A stretch of DNA of 64,000 nt from the NCBI GenBank assembly GCA_904063045.1, contig CAJFCJ010000008.1:1302001-1366000 (forward strand). The letters are read 5' to 3'. Source of the stretch: Dimorphilus gyrociliatus (lineage: Eukaryota > Annelida > Polychaeta > Dinophilidae). Of this stretch, positions 49,248 to 60,087 are shown in pieces (positions within the stretch are counted from its first letter, which is position 1; every line of letters starts with the position of its first letter). The notes under the pieces were generated by a model. The model saw only the letters and a list, made by a program, of their open reading frames with translations. It searched no databases and was not told the origin of the DNA. Made by a program: the position numbers and the translations under genes.

Positions 49248-50736
49248 TTAATATCTATATCCATTGTAAGGATATCCTTCCCCATATCCACCTTCATAGT
49301 CGTAATCTTGAGCACCGTATTCTGGATTATCGTAAGGGTGCTGTCTTTGATGATATCTATCTTTGGTTATTGCATATTCGTCATCCCTTTTACCTTTTCT
49401 TCTAGGCTGTCTTTGTCTCTTTGGCCTTGTTCGCTTTGCCTGCTTCATTGACTTTGGCTTTTTCTCCTTTGGTGGATCCATTCTATTATAAATTACCGTT
49501 AGAAAGTTTTACTTATCACTTTTCATTAAAGAGGTATTAAATAATTACCCGAATCCACAGATAAGATAGAGAATCGAAGCAACAAATAGAAAACCACAAC
49601 CAATCCAGCATAAAAAGTAACAAGTACCGAGCTTCACTTCCATTATCTTATACAGGTGCTATATAATAAGGGTAAATCACCTATAAGATTATTTGTTTTA
49701 GGTATTCTTAAACTAACCTTGAAGTTTGTTGTGGCATTCTTTAATTGTGCTTCGAAATATTCTGGTTCATCAATTGCTTCACTTGGCGTTGTGATCTTTT
49801 CAGTTTCCATTATTCGAACACCATGGAAACATGCTACACCTCCTGCTATAAGAAGAGCTGCAATATTCAATATAATTCATTAAGTATAATTTTCCTCTCG
49901 AATAATTAATTAATTTACCAGTTACTAAAGTCAGGAGTGCAGTTATCTTCACCAATAATGACTTTAATTTCCAACAAGATATACCACCAACAAAAATGCT
50001 AACTAAACTCATTAGAAGTCCAGTAGCAAGTAATAGAAACCACGCCCTAATCAAATCTATAACAAATAAAAAACACGCTTAGAAATGAAAAATAGACTAC
50101 TTAAATAATTTATTGCATCTAACTAGTTCTTTTATTGTAATTGTCTCCCATTTTTTTCTTCCATGGTGTGTTCAGTATTCTATAGTCGCCGACGTCATAA
50201 CCTTCTTCAGCGAAGCAGTGATCGTCAACTTTATTTCTTGTAATCGAATCATAAACTGAAGAAAATAATATAAATTATTTATCTATTAATTAATTAGTGT
50301 GTTCCCAACAGACTAAGATTCTTGTTTACGATATTGAATGATTCATGAACAATTTTTCCTTAGCAAGAGAAAGGAGTTGTTCTTTTTTATTGAATAAAGG
50401 TCACGCCTACTGTGGCCTAGAATTACAAAATCTTTAATTTACCTTAAAAAGAATTAATAATTTGAATAACTTTTAGATAAACTTTACATTTGTACACTTA
50501 CAATTTTTATTTTCATCATAGCAGGTTCTAAATAATCCTCTGTTTCTATTATGATATAATAAGGGATACTGAGTCTTGTAGGCATTGTTGTATTCAGCTA
50601 TTTCTGTTGTTGTTTTTAGTAAATCTTCGTTAATATCATAAGTGAGCCAGTAATCTAGTGAAAATGATACGGCAACAAAAATAATTCCTACTATATTAAC
50701 CAGTCCACAACACGTTAAAAAGAGTGTCTTATTCAT
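49248..50736 (-). CDS. Claudin-superfamily (PMP22/EMP/claudin-like) four-pass membrane protein with a basic, Tyr-rich tail
   Basis: Six minus-strand exons: 50736-50502, 50255-50124, 50056-49919, 49857-49718, 49658-49549 and 49482-49248 (TAA). They sum to exactly 330 codons (329 aa). TM1 is LFLTCCGLVNIVGIIFVAVS. The first loop has W and GLFRTCY with a second Cys (DDHC), replacing the claudin GLW-C-C signature. TM2 is LIRAWFLLLATGLLMSLVS, TM3 LLVKITALLTLVTALLIAGG and TM4 TCYFLCWIGCGFLFVASILY. The last exon encodes an unusual cytoplasmic tail: about 30 residues with some 14 Lys/Arg, then about 40 residues with 11 Tyr. The start is the first ATG of the frame. The exon 5 acceptor could be 12 bases further in (49646) without changing frame. 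Members shape junctions or serve as channel subunits. Introns are short (60-250 bp) compared with neighbouring genes. Confidence 0.83.
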
Positions 50737-52190
50737 GATTCTGCCGCACCTTTTGCTGCTCTTAGCACGAAGTAGTAAAATTTTGTGTCTGGGGGCGCCA
50801 CTTTTAATAGGAAATTTCAATACTTATTTCATATTCGTGGTTACGGTATTGAAATTTTTGATGAATCAAAGGTGTAGTTCATATTTTAAAAAATAATATA
50901 ATTTAAAATCGTTTTCATCAAAATTATATTAATGTTATCTTTTCATTCTTTCTTTTTAAATACATGTGATTGACATTGACATCTTCTGTTTTTATTAAGT
51001 GAAAAGTTTTGAATAAACTTCTTATGTTTGCTCGTAAAAAAGACTCACAAAATTACACACTCACGTAAGATGTACATGTATATACCTTTTGTCCTCATTA
51101 TTATATTCAATAAATCAAACTAAATTAAATGAACCAATTAGACATTTAAATTAATACTGTATAATTTTATTTTTTAGTCTTCAATCCAATTTGAATATTT
51201 CAACTTTGTTATTTATTCTTTTGCAGTGATATTTCTTTGTTTTAATTGAATATAAAGTGTATGCAATAGAACAATAGGATTAATATAAAAAGAGATGTTT
51301 CGGGGAAAATGAAGGAAATCTCACCTTCTTTCTCTCTTGCTTCTTCCTGATTATCTATATTATATTTCAAAAATTAAATTTTTGTTAAAAAAATTTTAAA
51401 AGTTTAATCGAAAATTTTCGAACAAATTATAATTAGCAAACTCAATAATAATACAAACGATTGATCTTCCGTATACTATTATATAGCACTTGTAGTTGCA
51501 AATAAATAAAAAAAATAAGAAATAAAAAAATCAAATACCATTTTTAAGCTTTTATATAAAATTGTGGCACTGTTACACACTAGATGCCACTAGTGGCACC
51601 TGTTATTAGAATTATTGTTATTGTGAAAGAAAATTTTTCTCCATGTCTAGTTCTTGGCTCTTACAAAAGTTAAACATCCAATAAAACAGTGATAAAATTC
51701 CAGAGGAAGATAAAATCTTCCTTAAGTTAATAAAAAAATAAGCCATTTTATGGATAAATTTCCTTCACAGATTGATTGTGTCTATTTAACAGCAACTAAT
51801 ATTTAAAGGTTATTCTTTGCCGGATGAAAGCTGAAGAAGTTTACCAGGTGTTACTAGGCCTATGCCCTTGAATTATACTGTATATACAAGCAAAATAAGG
51901 TATATATATATATATATTTATGGAGATGATAAGATATTTTCCCCTTCAGAATAATATCTGTACTGAACAGACACTTATTGCAAGTCTAAGTCAATATCTG
52001 TAGCAAGATAGCAAATTATAGATTGAAGAGATGAATGATTCTCTTTTCTTTAAAAAGCGAAAAGAACTTAAAACCAGTTATCATATCTGATGAACCACAA
52101 AAGTTATTCATAATCTTTTTAAAACATTAGTGTCGTCTAGCAAGTGTATTTATATATATATATATATATATACTAATATATATATATATA
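50737..52190. other. Intergenic region between two minus-strand genes; no gene seen
   Basis: Promoter side of the claudin-like gene and 3' flank of the DEG/ENaC gene. Contains the palindromic CTCF-like block at 51577-51598, a TATAC(A/T)GTATA copy at 51874 and TA repeats at 51900-51920 and about 52148-52192; the last abut the channel stop codon. Confidence 0.6.
51577..51598. promoter_or_regulatory. CTCF-like half site fused to a perfect 14-bp palindrome
   Basis: ACACTAGATGCCAC (12 of 14 CTCF core positions) overlaps TGCCACTAGTGGCA (51585-51598), which is its own reverse complement. It lies between the claudin-like gene's 5' end and the channel gene's 3' end. Such a G+C-containing palindrome is rare in this AT-rich context. 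Confidence 0.35.
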
Positions 52191-55100
52191 TTATACAGTG
52201 GTTAGTTTATCTACTTCTTCATAGTCAATTTCTTCTTGACGATATCGACTGTCGCTTAGTTTATCTAGATTTTTATTTCTTCTTTGCCCAAAGTTTCGAC
52301 TTTTATTTGTTGCATAAGCAAATATATCTAAACATAGCTGCAAAACTTCGAAGATGGTCATAACTGATATTCCAATCCATAAACCTATTGAAAGATAAAA
52401 TCACAGTTATATCCAGGAAAACACGTATATAAAAGTACAATAAATGAGATTAAGCGTAACTATTCTAACTGGATTAGTAAAATTACTATACTTCCATTAA
52501 TTATTGTTTATGTTCTATATAAACAATAAAATATAGAGAATTCCATTTAGTATATCATTTACTATAAAAAATAATAAAAACTCTGAAAGAACAAAAATAA
52601 ATAAATATCTAATGGTATTTATATAAAGTAAGTTTGTACGTCATGGAAACACTTTTAAAAATAGATTTGTCAAGACTTTCTTAATTTATTCAACCATAAT
52701 AAGATTTACAACTTTACCAAGCTAATGTTAGAAATATCAAGAGAAAGGTGCCTAAAAGTAAGCTTATTGAATTATTTGAATTCAGAATAAAGTTAACTCT
52801 TTTTTCCTTTTATTTTTATTACAAGTTGGCTTTTTTCGATTCAATTGAATATTTCAGGCTGGAAAAATATAAGGCAATTAAAAAGCTGCAAATGCAGACT
52901 AACATTTCAAAGTACCTTGAGGAAAGAATACTTTCTTTCGAAAAAGAATAGATAAGAGCAGAGGAAAGAAAATTTCCTTTTTAAATAAATCGTAAAAGAA
53001 ATATTTGCGTCATATTTATAAAATAAAATTTTAATTGAATCATTTTTCTAGCAAACAAGAGCAAATTTCTTTTAATAATATGTTTTCAAATGAAAAAACA
53101 CATCTTGTTTACTTCAGCTGATGGTAAACCAGTATCTAAATAGAAACTGTCGTTTCGTCATGCGTGTTTGTCACCAGTAATATACCTCCTTAATTACAAC
53201 CAACTATTTCTTTCCATATAATATTCGGTTGATTTACTTACTACTAAATTCGATATAAGTCCATATATTTTTTTACATAAATAGCTTAGGTTATCAACTG
53301 TGAAAGCAATAAATGAAATATATTTTGCCTGATTGTAAATATTTTCTGTATCCTTTCTCCACGTATTGAGAAAAGTATATATCATTGTGATCCAAATAAC
53401 ATATTATGTCCTGTTTTGCATACAATCTTATTGTTTCCATTTTAGAAGAGAGTATACACCAATTTTGAGAGACTCTTTATTTCTCACCTAATTATTATTA
53501 CTCATAGAGAGCTTTAAAAGCTCTTTTTGTACATGTTCTTAAATTACTAATACTCCCTAAATTTACCTTATTTGCTTTTTGTCCCAGATTTGAGGTATTT
53601 TTTTTGTCAGCTGCTTATCATGGCTGCTAGTGTTTAACTAATTATGACTATATATTCAATTATTTATAATTATTTAACCATATGACGTGGGAAAATATGC
53701 TCTATAGTGTGAATAGGCTACATATATTTTCCTAGTATTCTTTCTGAGATATAGAATAGTTATGTTCTAAGGAAATTATGCAATAGATGTAACTTAAACC
53801 ATTAATGCGATATTGCATATAATTTAATTCAATAGGTATGCATTTAAAAAAGAGTTTTCAATATATACTAACCTAACTGACCTCCAATATCAGATATTAA
53901 TCGAATTGCTTCATAATCAGGAGATTCTACAGTTCTAATCACGTTTGAATCGGCAATGTAAATTGTAATCCTGGTAAAGTACTTATCGGCTACATACTTC
54001 AAATATTGTTCTGAAATTGTACGATTCTTTGAATCTTGCACACTTGAGTTAGCGTAAGCCGATACATCATCAACCTTGAGATGTTCTTCAACTTTTTCTT
54101 TTATAATTCTCTTCTTATCATAAGGTAATTTGGTGTTAATAAAATCATCAACTTTTGAAAAGAAGAGAGTATTGTCTGCTGATTTTGGTGGAAACATTGA
54201 TATAGAATAGCTGGCATCATAGAGGATGTCTGCACACGGGGGATAACATTGGCAAGAATCAATTGCGTCTGGATCCTGAAAATTTTAGTTCAATTGAAGT
54301 AAAGGAAAGAACGTTTGTTTCGTATCTTGTGCCCTACTACAACTAAAAGGAGGAACCAAAATGTACTCCTAAATTAAATTTAGCATTCTATAAAGAATAT
54401 ACAGTGTAAATTTATATATACAGTATATATTATTATACAATATATATATACTGTCTATGTGTGTTAATATATATTTGAATATATATATATATATATACAG
54501 AATAAATATAGCATAAAAGAATAATATTCACAACTTTATAAGGTTTATTACTCCTCATTTAACATTCTACAGGCGAAATCTTTAACAGTTGGCTTCTGAT
54601 TTCTGCTTTTTCTAGGTTTTCCTTAAAAAGTGGACTACACTATTTTTGTAGATATTTTTAATCTTAAAATTTAAAAGAAAAAATAGCTATACACCGAATT
54701 TGAAAATAGAATACAGCTAAAGATGATCATTAAACCAAATTTTTGTTACAACTATTGATTTTTTCGTAAACTAATTTAATAAGAATTCTTTTTAGCCCCT
54801 TAGAATTTACATAATTGCTGGAAAAAGCTTCTTAAAATGCTGTTTTAAGATAAAACTTAATGGTTCATTCTTTTAAATTTTTGGTTGTAGAAGAGCGTTT
54901 TTTCCTTTATAAACTTCATACGTACTTTTATAGTCATATTATGATAAACATCCGTTACGCACTGTAAACGACTATACCAAGAGTTTATTATCTCATGACA
55001 ATCGTCCTCAATTGTCATCATCTTAGCTATTGTTACATTGGAACAATGCGGCCTATTCAACCACTCAGAGGGAAGTTGATAGCAAAAGGGTAATTTAGAA

Positions 55101-58100
55101 GTATTGGAATGCGGTAGGCTATTATCAACGCACTCACATTTCTCCATTATCCTCTTTTGTATACATTCGTTTTGGCAGGATAAAAGTGTATATTTTTTAA
55201 TTCTTGCTGTCTCATCTGTACAATTACCCCATGGATGAGATATTCTAACATTTTCTCTAGCCTTAACTCCTATTCGCACAGTAAGGCCAGGCGAAGCATC
55301 GAAACCTTCAGCTTCTGGATGTGCAGTTGTTCCAGGAGCATGTACAACTACTCGTGCACCTGTCAAAGATAGATTTATATTAGTTTTGAAATATAGTGAC
55401 CCCAGTGGTAATATAGAATATGGAATGTTGTGTGTTTTAGTTGTTGGGAAGTTAAGTCATATTGACAGAAGTAAATAGAAATTGGTAATATTTGCCAGAG
55501 AGATATTATCAAATTCGGAAAAGCTAAATTATAGAGAGAAACCGTTAAGTATTGAAAAAGAGACCATTAAATGCTATTAACAGCGGGTTGTAGTTGTTAG
55601 AAAAACTAAACAAGCATCTTCAACAGCTCTGCTTAATGTATTTTTTATACACCCAATCACGTGAGATGTTTCGGAGAAGTACTTTTAGCCTAGCAAATTA
55701 TTTGATCATTTATATAATATCAGAATAAAAAATTCATTTCTAGAATTGAATGATTAATATGGGACCTTGTTTTTTAACTTTAAGGATAATAGAACGTTTA
55801 ATTCACATTAAGACTTATTTAACATCTTATTAACTTTATCAAGCACTGCCAAGCCCTGTTCTGTTAAAATAGGTCGAAACATAATCGCTTAATTTGCTTC
55901 TTAGTCGACCATTTAACAAATTAAACTTTTATTCCGGCCTGTCGAATTTAATTTCATTTACAAAATAAGCGAAAAGAATAGAATTTAAGCTACGGGCAAA
56001 CTTAAATAATTTTGAGACAAAAAACTTTGGTGTTATACATGTTTCACTTTCATCAAGCAATTATCTATTCTTAATGGATATTGCTATTAATTGTATATGG
56101 TCTCTACAACAGTAAAAAATTTATAACAAACGCCTTACTAATCAAGGGAAAGGAAAGAGAAAAGAAATTCTTAGAAATCTGTATATTTCGCGTGAAATAT
56201 ATACTAGAACAGCGCACAATTTATCAGAAACGGATGTTATTTGATCAACACAATTGGTATTTTGGTGAAAACGTGTCGTTACCCTATTTTTCCTTTTCGA
56301 CCATTTTTGACTATACAAATATATTTATTTAAGGAAGAGAAACAGAGGGAAATAATTCGGTTGTTAGTAATTTTAAACTTGTTGAAAAGAGAAAATAGAA
56401 AATAAAAGTTTACCGATCTTCTAGGAATAGAATACTATTATCAAATTTATTGTGGCACATATCATGGTCGTAGGAGAATAATCATATCATTAAATATTAA
56501 AATTCGTCAATAGTTTTATTTAAAGGAATATTAATACAATAAATTGAGTTGTAGGTGGGTGAATACAGAAATAAATACTATACTTGATGATGAACAAAAG
56601 AAAAGAGCCTCATTGCATACGTCTCAGGTTGCACTCATTTATGATAAATGAAGCTTTGCAGTTTTTTTATTGGTTTATTTTCTGTATGGAATCTATTGCA
56701 TCATCAATAGTTGAGCTCCAACTTTGATTATGCACAAACTATTCCTCTCTAAATGCACTATATTAGTTTGCATTACAATATACAGTATATATTAAACTAT
56801 TTATTATGCATTTTAAATCTTTAGCTACAGCATACTTTCTTATTTATATCATTGATTACTCATATTTGTTTTTAAAATTATTCTATAAAAATTGAATTTC
56901 GAAGTTCTTATATATCTAAATATGAAAGAAATACATTTCATTCAATTGATTACCGATAGTTCCTTTTTGTTAAAACATTTTCAGTTATTTTTTAGCACAT
57001 GTGGCCTTGTGCAGTATAATATAGAAGGTGCATAAATTATACACAGTAATTATAGTAAAAAACTATTCTACATAGAGATAATAAATAGTTTCATTAGTTA
57101 AATAGCATTGAGATGAAATTCAAACTCTCTATAAGATTCTGTACTTTTTCCGTTCAGATAAATGGTTACATAATCAAAGAGTAGCAACTAATTTTCACTA
57201 ATAATCAATAAACAAATATGTGATAAATGATATTCCAATAAGCTGTTACATTGTGATGTATATTCTGAAACAACTAATTTTTAATCGACTTGTGCGATTA
57301 GTCATTAATTACATGTATTTTATAGATATAACCTAAATTTAGTTGTTCATTCCTGTACAATGGGTTTATATCTATTAATTTGAAAAGTTATATATAGCAA
57401 ATTTCATCAGGGAATTATTATATTGTACAGTCAAAATAATCCTAAAGAAAAGGACAAGACAAAGAAAAGAGTTATTGTAATTATTATTTGGTTGAGTCAA
57501 CTAAATGACATTTGGAGGCTGAGATATTATTCATTATATTCGTCTTGGGTCCATCATCATAGGAAATATACGTTTTATACAAACAATATTTATATACAGT
57601 ATATACTGTATATATGTTTATACATATTGTGTATAAGCATCATCGTCATCAGGACCGTTTCCCTTATTCCCTCAACTTAATATTTGTAAACGTTTATTGC
57701 GAGCGACGCTAAGCCTAAACAAGCTTTAGGAAGATAAACGTTCTTTACCGACAAAATGTGTGCTGAAAAGTTTCATCCGGTCAGTTTGAAGGATAGTCGA
57801 AGCATTAACTAAAGTAAGAGTTTATTATACTCTAAATACCATGTTATTTCGAAAAATAAAAGAACTCTACTCGTTCGGCTTATTCTAGTGTTATACTGGG
57901 ACCTATTAAAGAATTTATTAATTAACGTAATTAAAAAAACTAATCTGAAAAGATGGAAAATTTAATTAGACTACTTTTCTAGTGTTTGAGCGTTATTGAT
58001 GCAAAATTATATATTATAATTGAATAATATTCTTATATAATATCTAATAATTAAAATTTATAAAACAATACAATATATAGTCAAAAGAATATCATATATT

Positions 58101-59927
58101 TCTGGAATGGTCATCAGAAAGTTTGGCTTGCTTTTTATATATTAATCTACCTCTTACAATCAACTTAAAATAATAATAATAATAATAGTAATGCGTTAGA
58201 ATCTAAAAAGTTTTCTTTTTTTAAGAGTGGGAAAATAATTGATTACAGATGGTTAAGTATTTATAATTACTTTTTCATAAATATTTACAATTGGATAATG
58301 TTTCTCTCTTCATTCTCTCCGCCCTTTTATATTACAATGGCTCTGTTAAAGTTTATATAATTTAATTACATATTCAATTGTCATTTATGTCAATATTGGC
58401 ATAAAATTATATAGACACTATATTAATTTACTAAATGGAGAAAAAATAGAAGCCGTATAGAGGCAATTAACTTCTTTTGGATCGGCCAAAAATCAACATG
58501 GGGGAATATAATTAAGGTAGCAGATCGTACTGGGATTTCATGGTATCATTCCAACTGACGTTTACATTTAGGACAAAAAGTATGTCTAAGAGATGTACGT
58601 CAACAATTTAGTTGAAATAGTGTTAGCAACTTGTATTATAAATATGATGAAAGAGAGTTTTGCAAACGAGGCCTCATTAGATACATATCTATCGAATAAG
58701 TACACTCTAGAACCAAACTAGAAAGTAATAAAACTAACCTGTAGTTCCAGATAACGGTGAATCTGTTTCTGTTATTCCTGGAGTTACATAATGGCTTGCG
58801 GCTTCCACAGTTCCCCCACTTCCCGTGAAAAGAAGGAGATTTAATCCTTGCTCAACACCATGTAATCTAGTAGCAGTATTCTCCATAATCCTTTCGGGTG
58901 CAAAAGTAAAACAGTTAAAGAATATTTCATTAAAATTTTTAACAAAGATGTGCTTAGCAATTTCATCGTTACAATCCCTATTCATAAAATTACAATGTAC
59001 AATAAATTCCTTCAGTTGAATACCAGCGGAGAAAATTACTTCTGAACCGATATTTGCTGCTAATCCCATCTTTGAATTGAGATACTTTAAATATTCGGTC
59101 CGCCTACGCTGTTGCTCTTCTAAATCTGTATCCAATCCGCCTGTGAAATTCATATCAGTTTCTTGTGGATATTCCTGAAAAGTAAAATTGTCCGGTTCAC
59201 CATACTGATAATCTTGTGGAGGAAAGGTGTCATTGCCGTCTATACGCCTGTCGATAAAGGTGGTAGTAAACATAAACTTAAAGACTTGCTCCTGATATTT
59301 AGTATATTTTTCAGCAAAATCAGATAAATAAGGAAATTTTGCAAAAGTTTCAGAATTATCTACGCCGTCTCGTAGGTTTTCAATTACATTAACGGCAATC
59401 ATATCAAGCGGTTTACAATTGCAGACAGTTACATGTGGAAATCTGACTGGTCTTTGTACTATTTCTACGTTAACTTTTTTAGGGTAAGAATAAAATCTAG
59501 CCAAAAGAATACCCGTTTGCCAGATAAACATGACAAAAGCTGCTAGACAGATAATAGACCAAAATATTTTTGCGGGAAGACTTTTTGCGTTTATAATTTT
59601 TGGAACACCGTGCATTGATGTTTCATCAGCAAACTCTTGAAAAACCCTATTAACAGCTCGTCGTCTACGGGTTGGTGTTGAGTTGTCATCGGAAGAGGCA
59701 TCGAAATGTCCGCCATTTGCCATACTTATAGGAAGAGAATTATACAGTGCTGTAGGCCTTTTAGCTCTTTGTCCTTGATTCATTCGTACATTCTTTTGCC
59801 TTTCCATCTTCCTAATGGATGGAACAGGATTGTAATGAGTCCTAGTAGGTTCTGGACCAGCTGCAGGCCTTCTTTGATGCGCTACAAACGCACAATCACC
59901 GAACATAACTCGACCAATTTCCAACAT
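52191..59927 (-). CDS. DEG/ENaC/ASIC-type sodium channel subunit
   Basis: Four minus-strand exons: 59927-58739, 55359-54926, 54275-53873 and 52384-52191 (TAA). They sum to exactly 740 codons (739 aa), longer than typical members because of an N-terminal extension. From the start: a cytosolic region of about 125 residues with RRRR; the HG gating motif in SMHGVPKI; TM1 (IFWSIICLAAFVMFIWQTGI); the post-TM1 motif FPHVTVCNCKPL; a large extracellular region with N-glycosylation sites (NDT, NFT, NCT, NVT, NMT) and Cys-rich stretches (LSCQNECIQKRIMEKCEC; CQCYPPC). The pore is GGQLGLWIGISVMTIFEVL, with GIS as the G/S-x-S selectivity filter. The short tail is rich in charge and Tyr. Subunits form trimeric amiloride-sensitive sodium channels gated by protons, peptides or force; which is unknown. 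The first ATG in frame (59927) is used. Introns are 3.4 kb, 0.65 kb and 1.5 kb. Confidence 0.93.
54417..54500. repeat. TA-rich inverted repeat in channel intron 2
   Basis: ACAGTATATAT (54420-54430) and ATATATACTGT (54444-54454) are perfect inverted arms around a 13-base loop, followed by a TA run near 54478-54497. It lies between channel exons 2 and 3. Confidence 0.7.
57591..57614. repeat. Perfect 24-bp palindrome in channel intron 1
   Basis: Two overlapping copies of the TATAC(A/T)GTATA motif in opposite orientation (57593 and 57602) form a 24-base perfect palindrome able to form a cruciform. Confidence 0.85.
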
Positions 59928-60074
59928 CGTATCATTATTATAAAGAAACAAAACAGTTTTAATCCGAAAGTCTATTTAGAAAACAACGATATTTTTGTCT
60001 ACCGCAGAAGGCACATTTAATTTTTGTAAGCTCCACTCGCTTTGGCTGCAAAAACTGTTCTAAGCAACCACAAT

Positions 60075-60087
60075 CAAGATGGCCGAC
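60075..60087 (-). promoter_or_regulatory. YY1-like site upstream of the DEG/ENaC gene
   Basis: The minus strand reads GTCGGCCATCTTG, matching the YY1/Pho core GCCATCTTG, about 150 bases before the channel start codon. YY1 sites typically lie at or just after animal transcription starts. A T-rich acceptor-like GTTTTTGCAG lies about 30 bases closer to the gene. Confidence 0.4.

Noticed and set aside
59706-60020. Plus-strand frame over the first channel exon
   Set aside because: Antisense shadow of the DEG/ENaC N-terminus.
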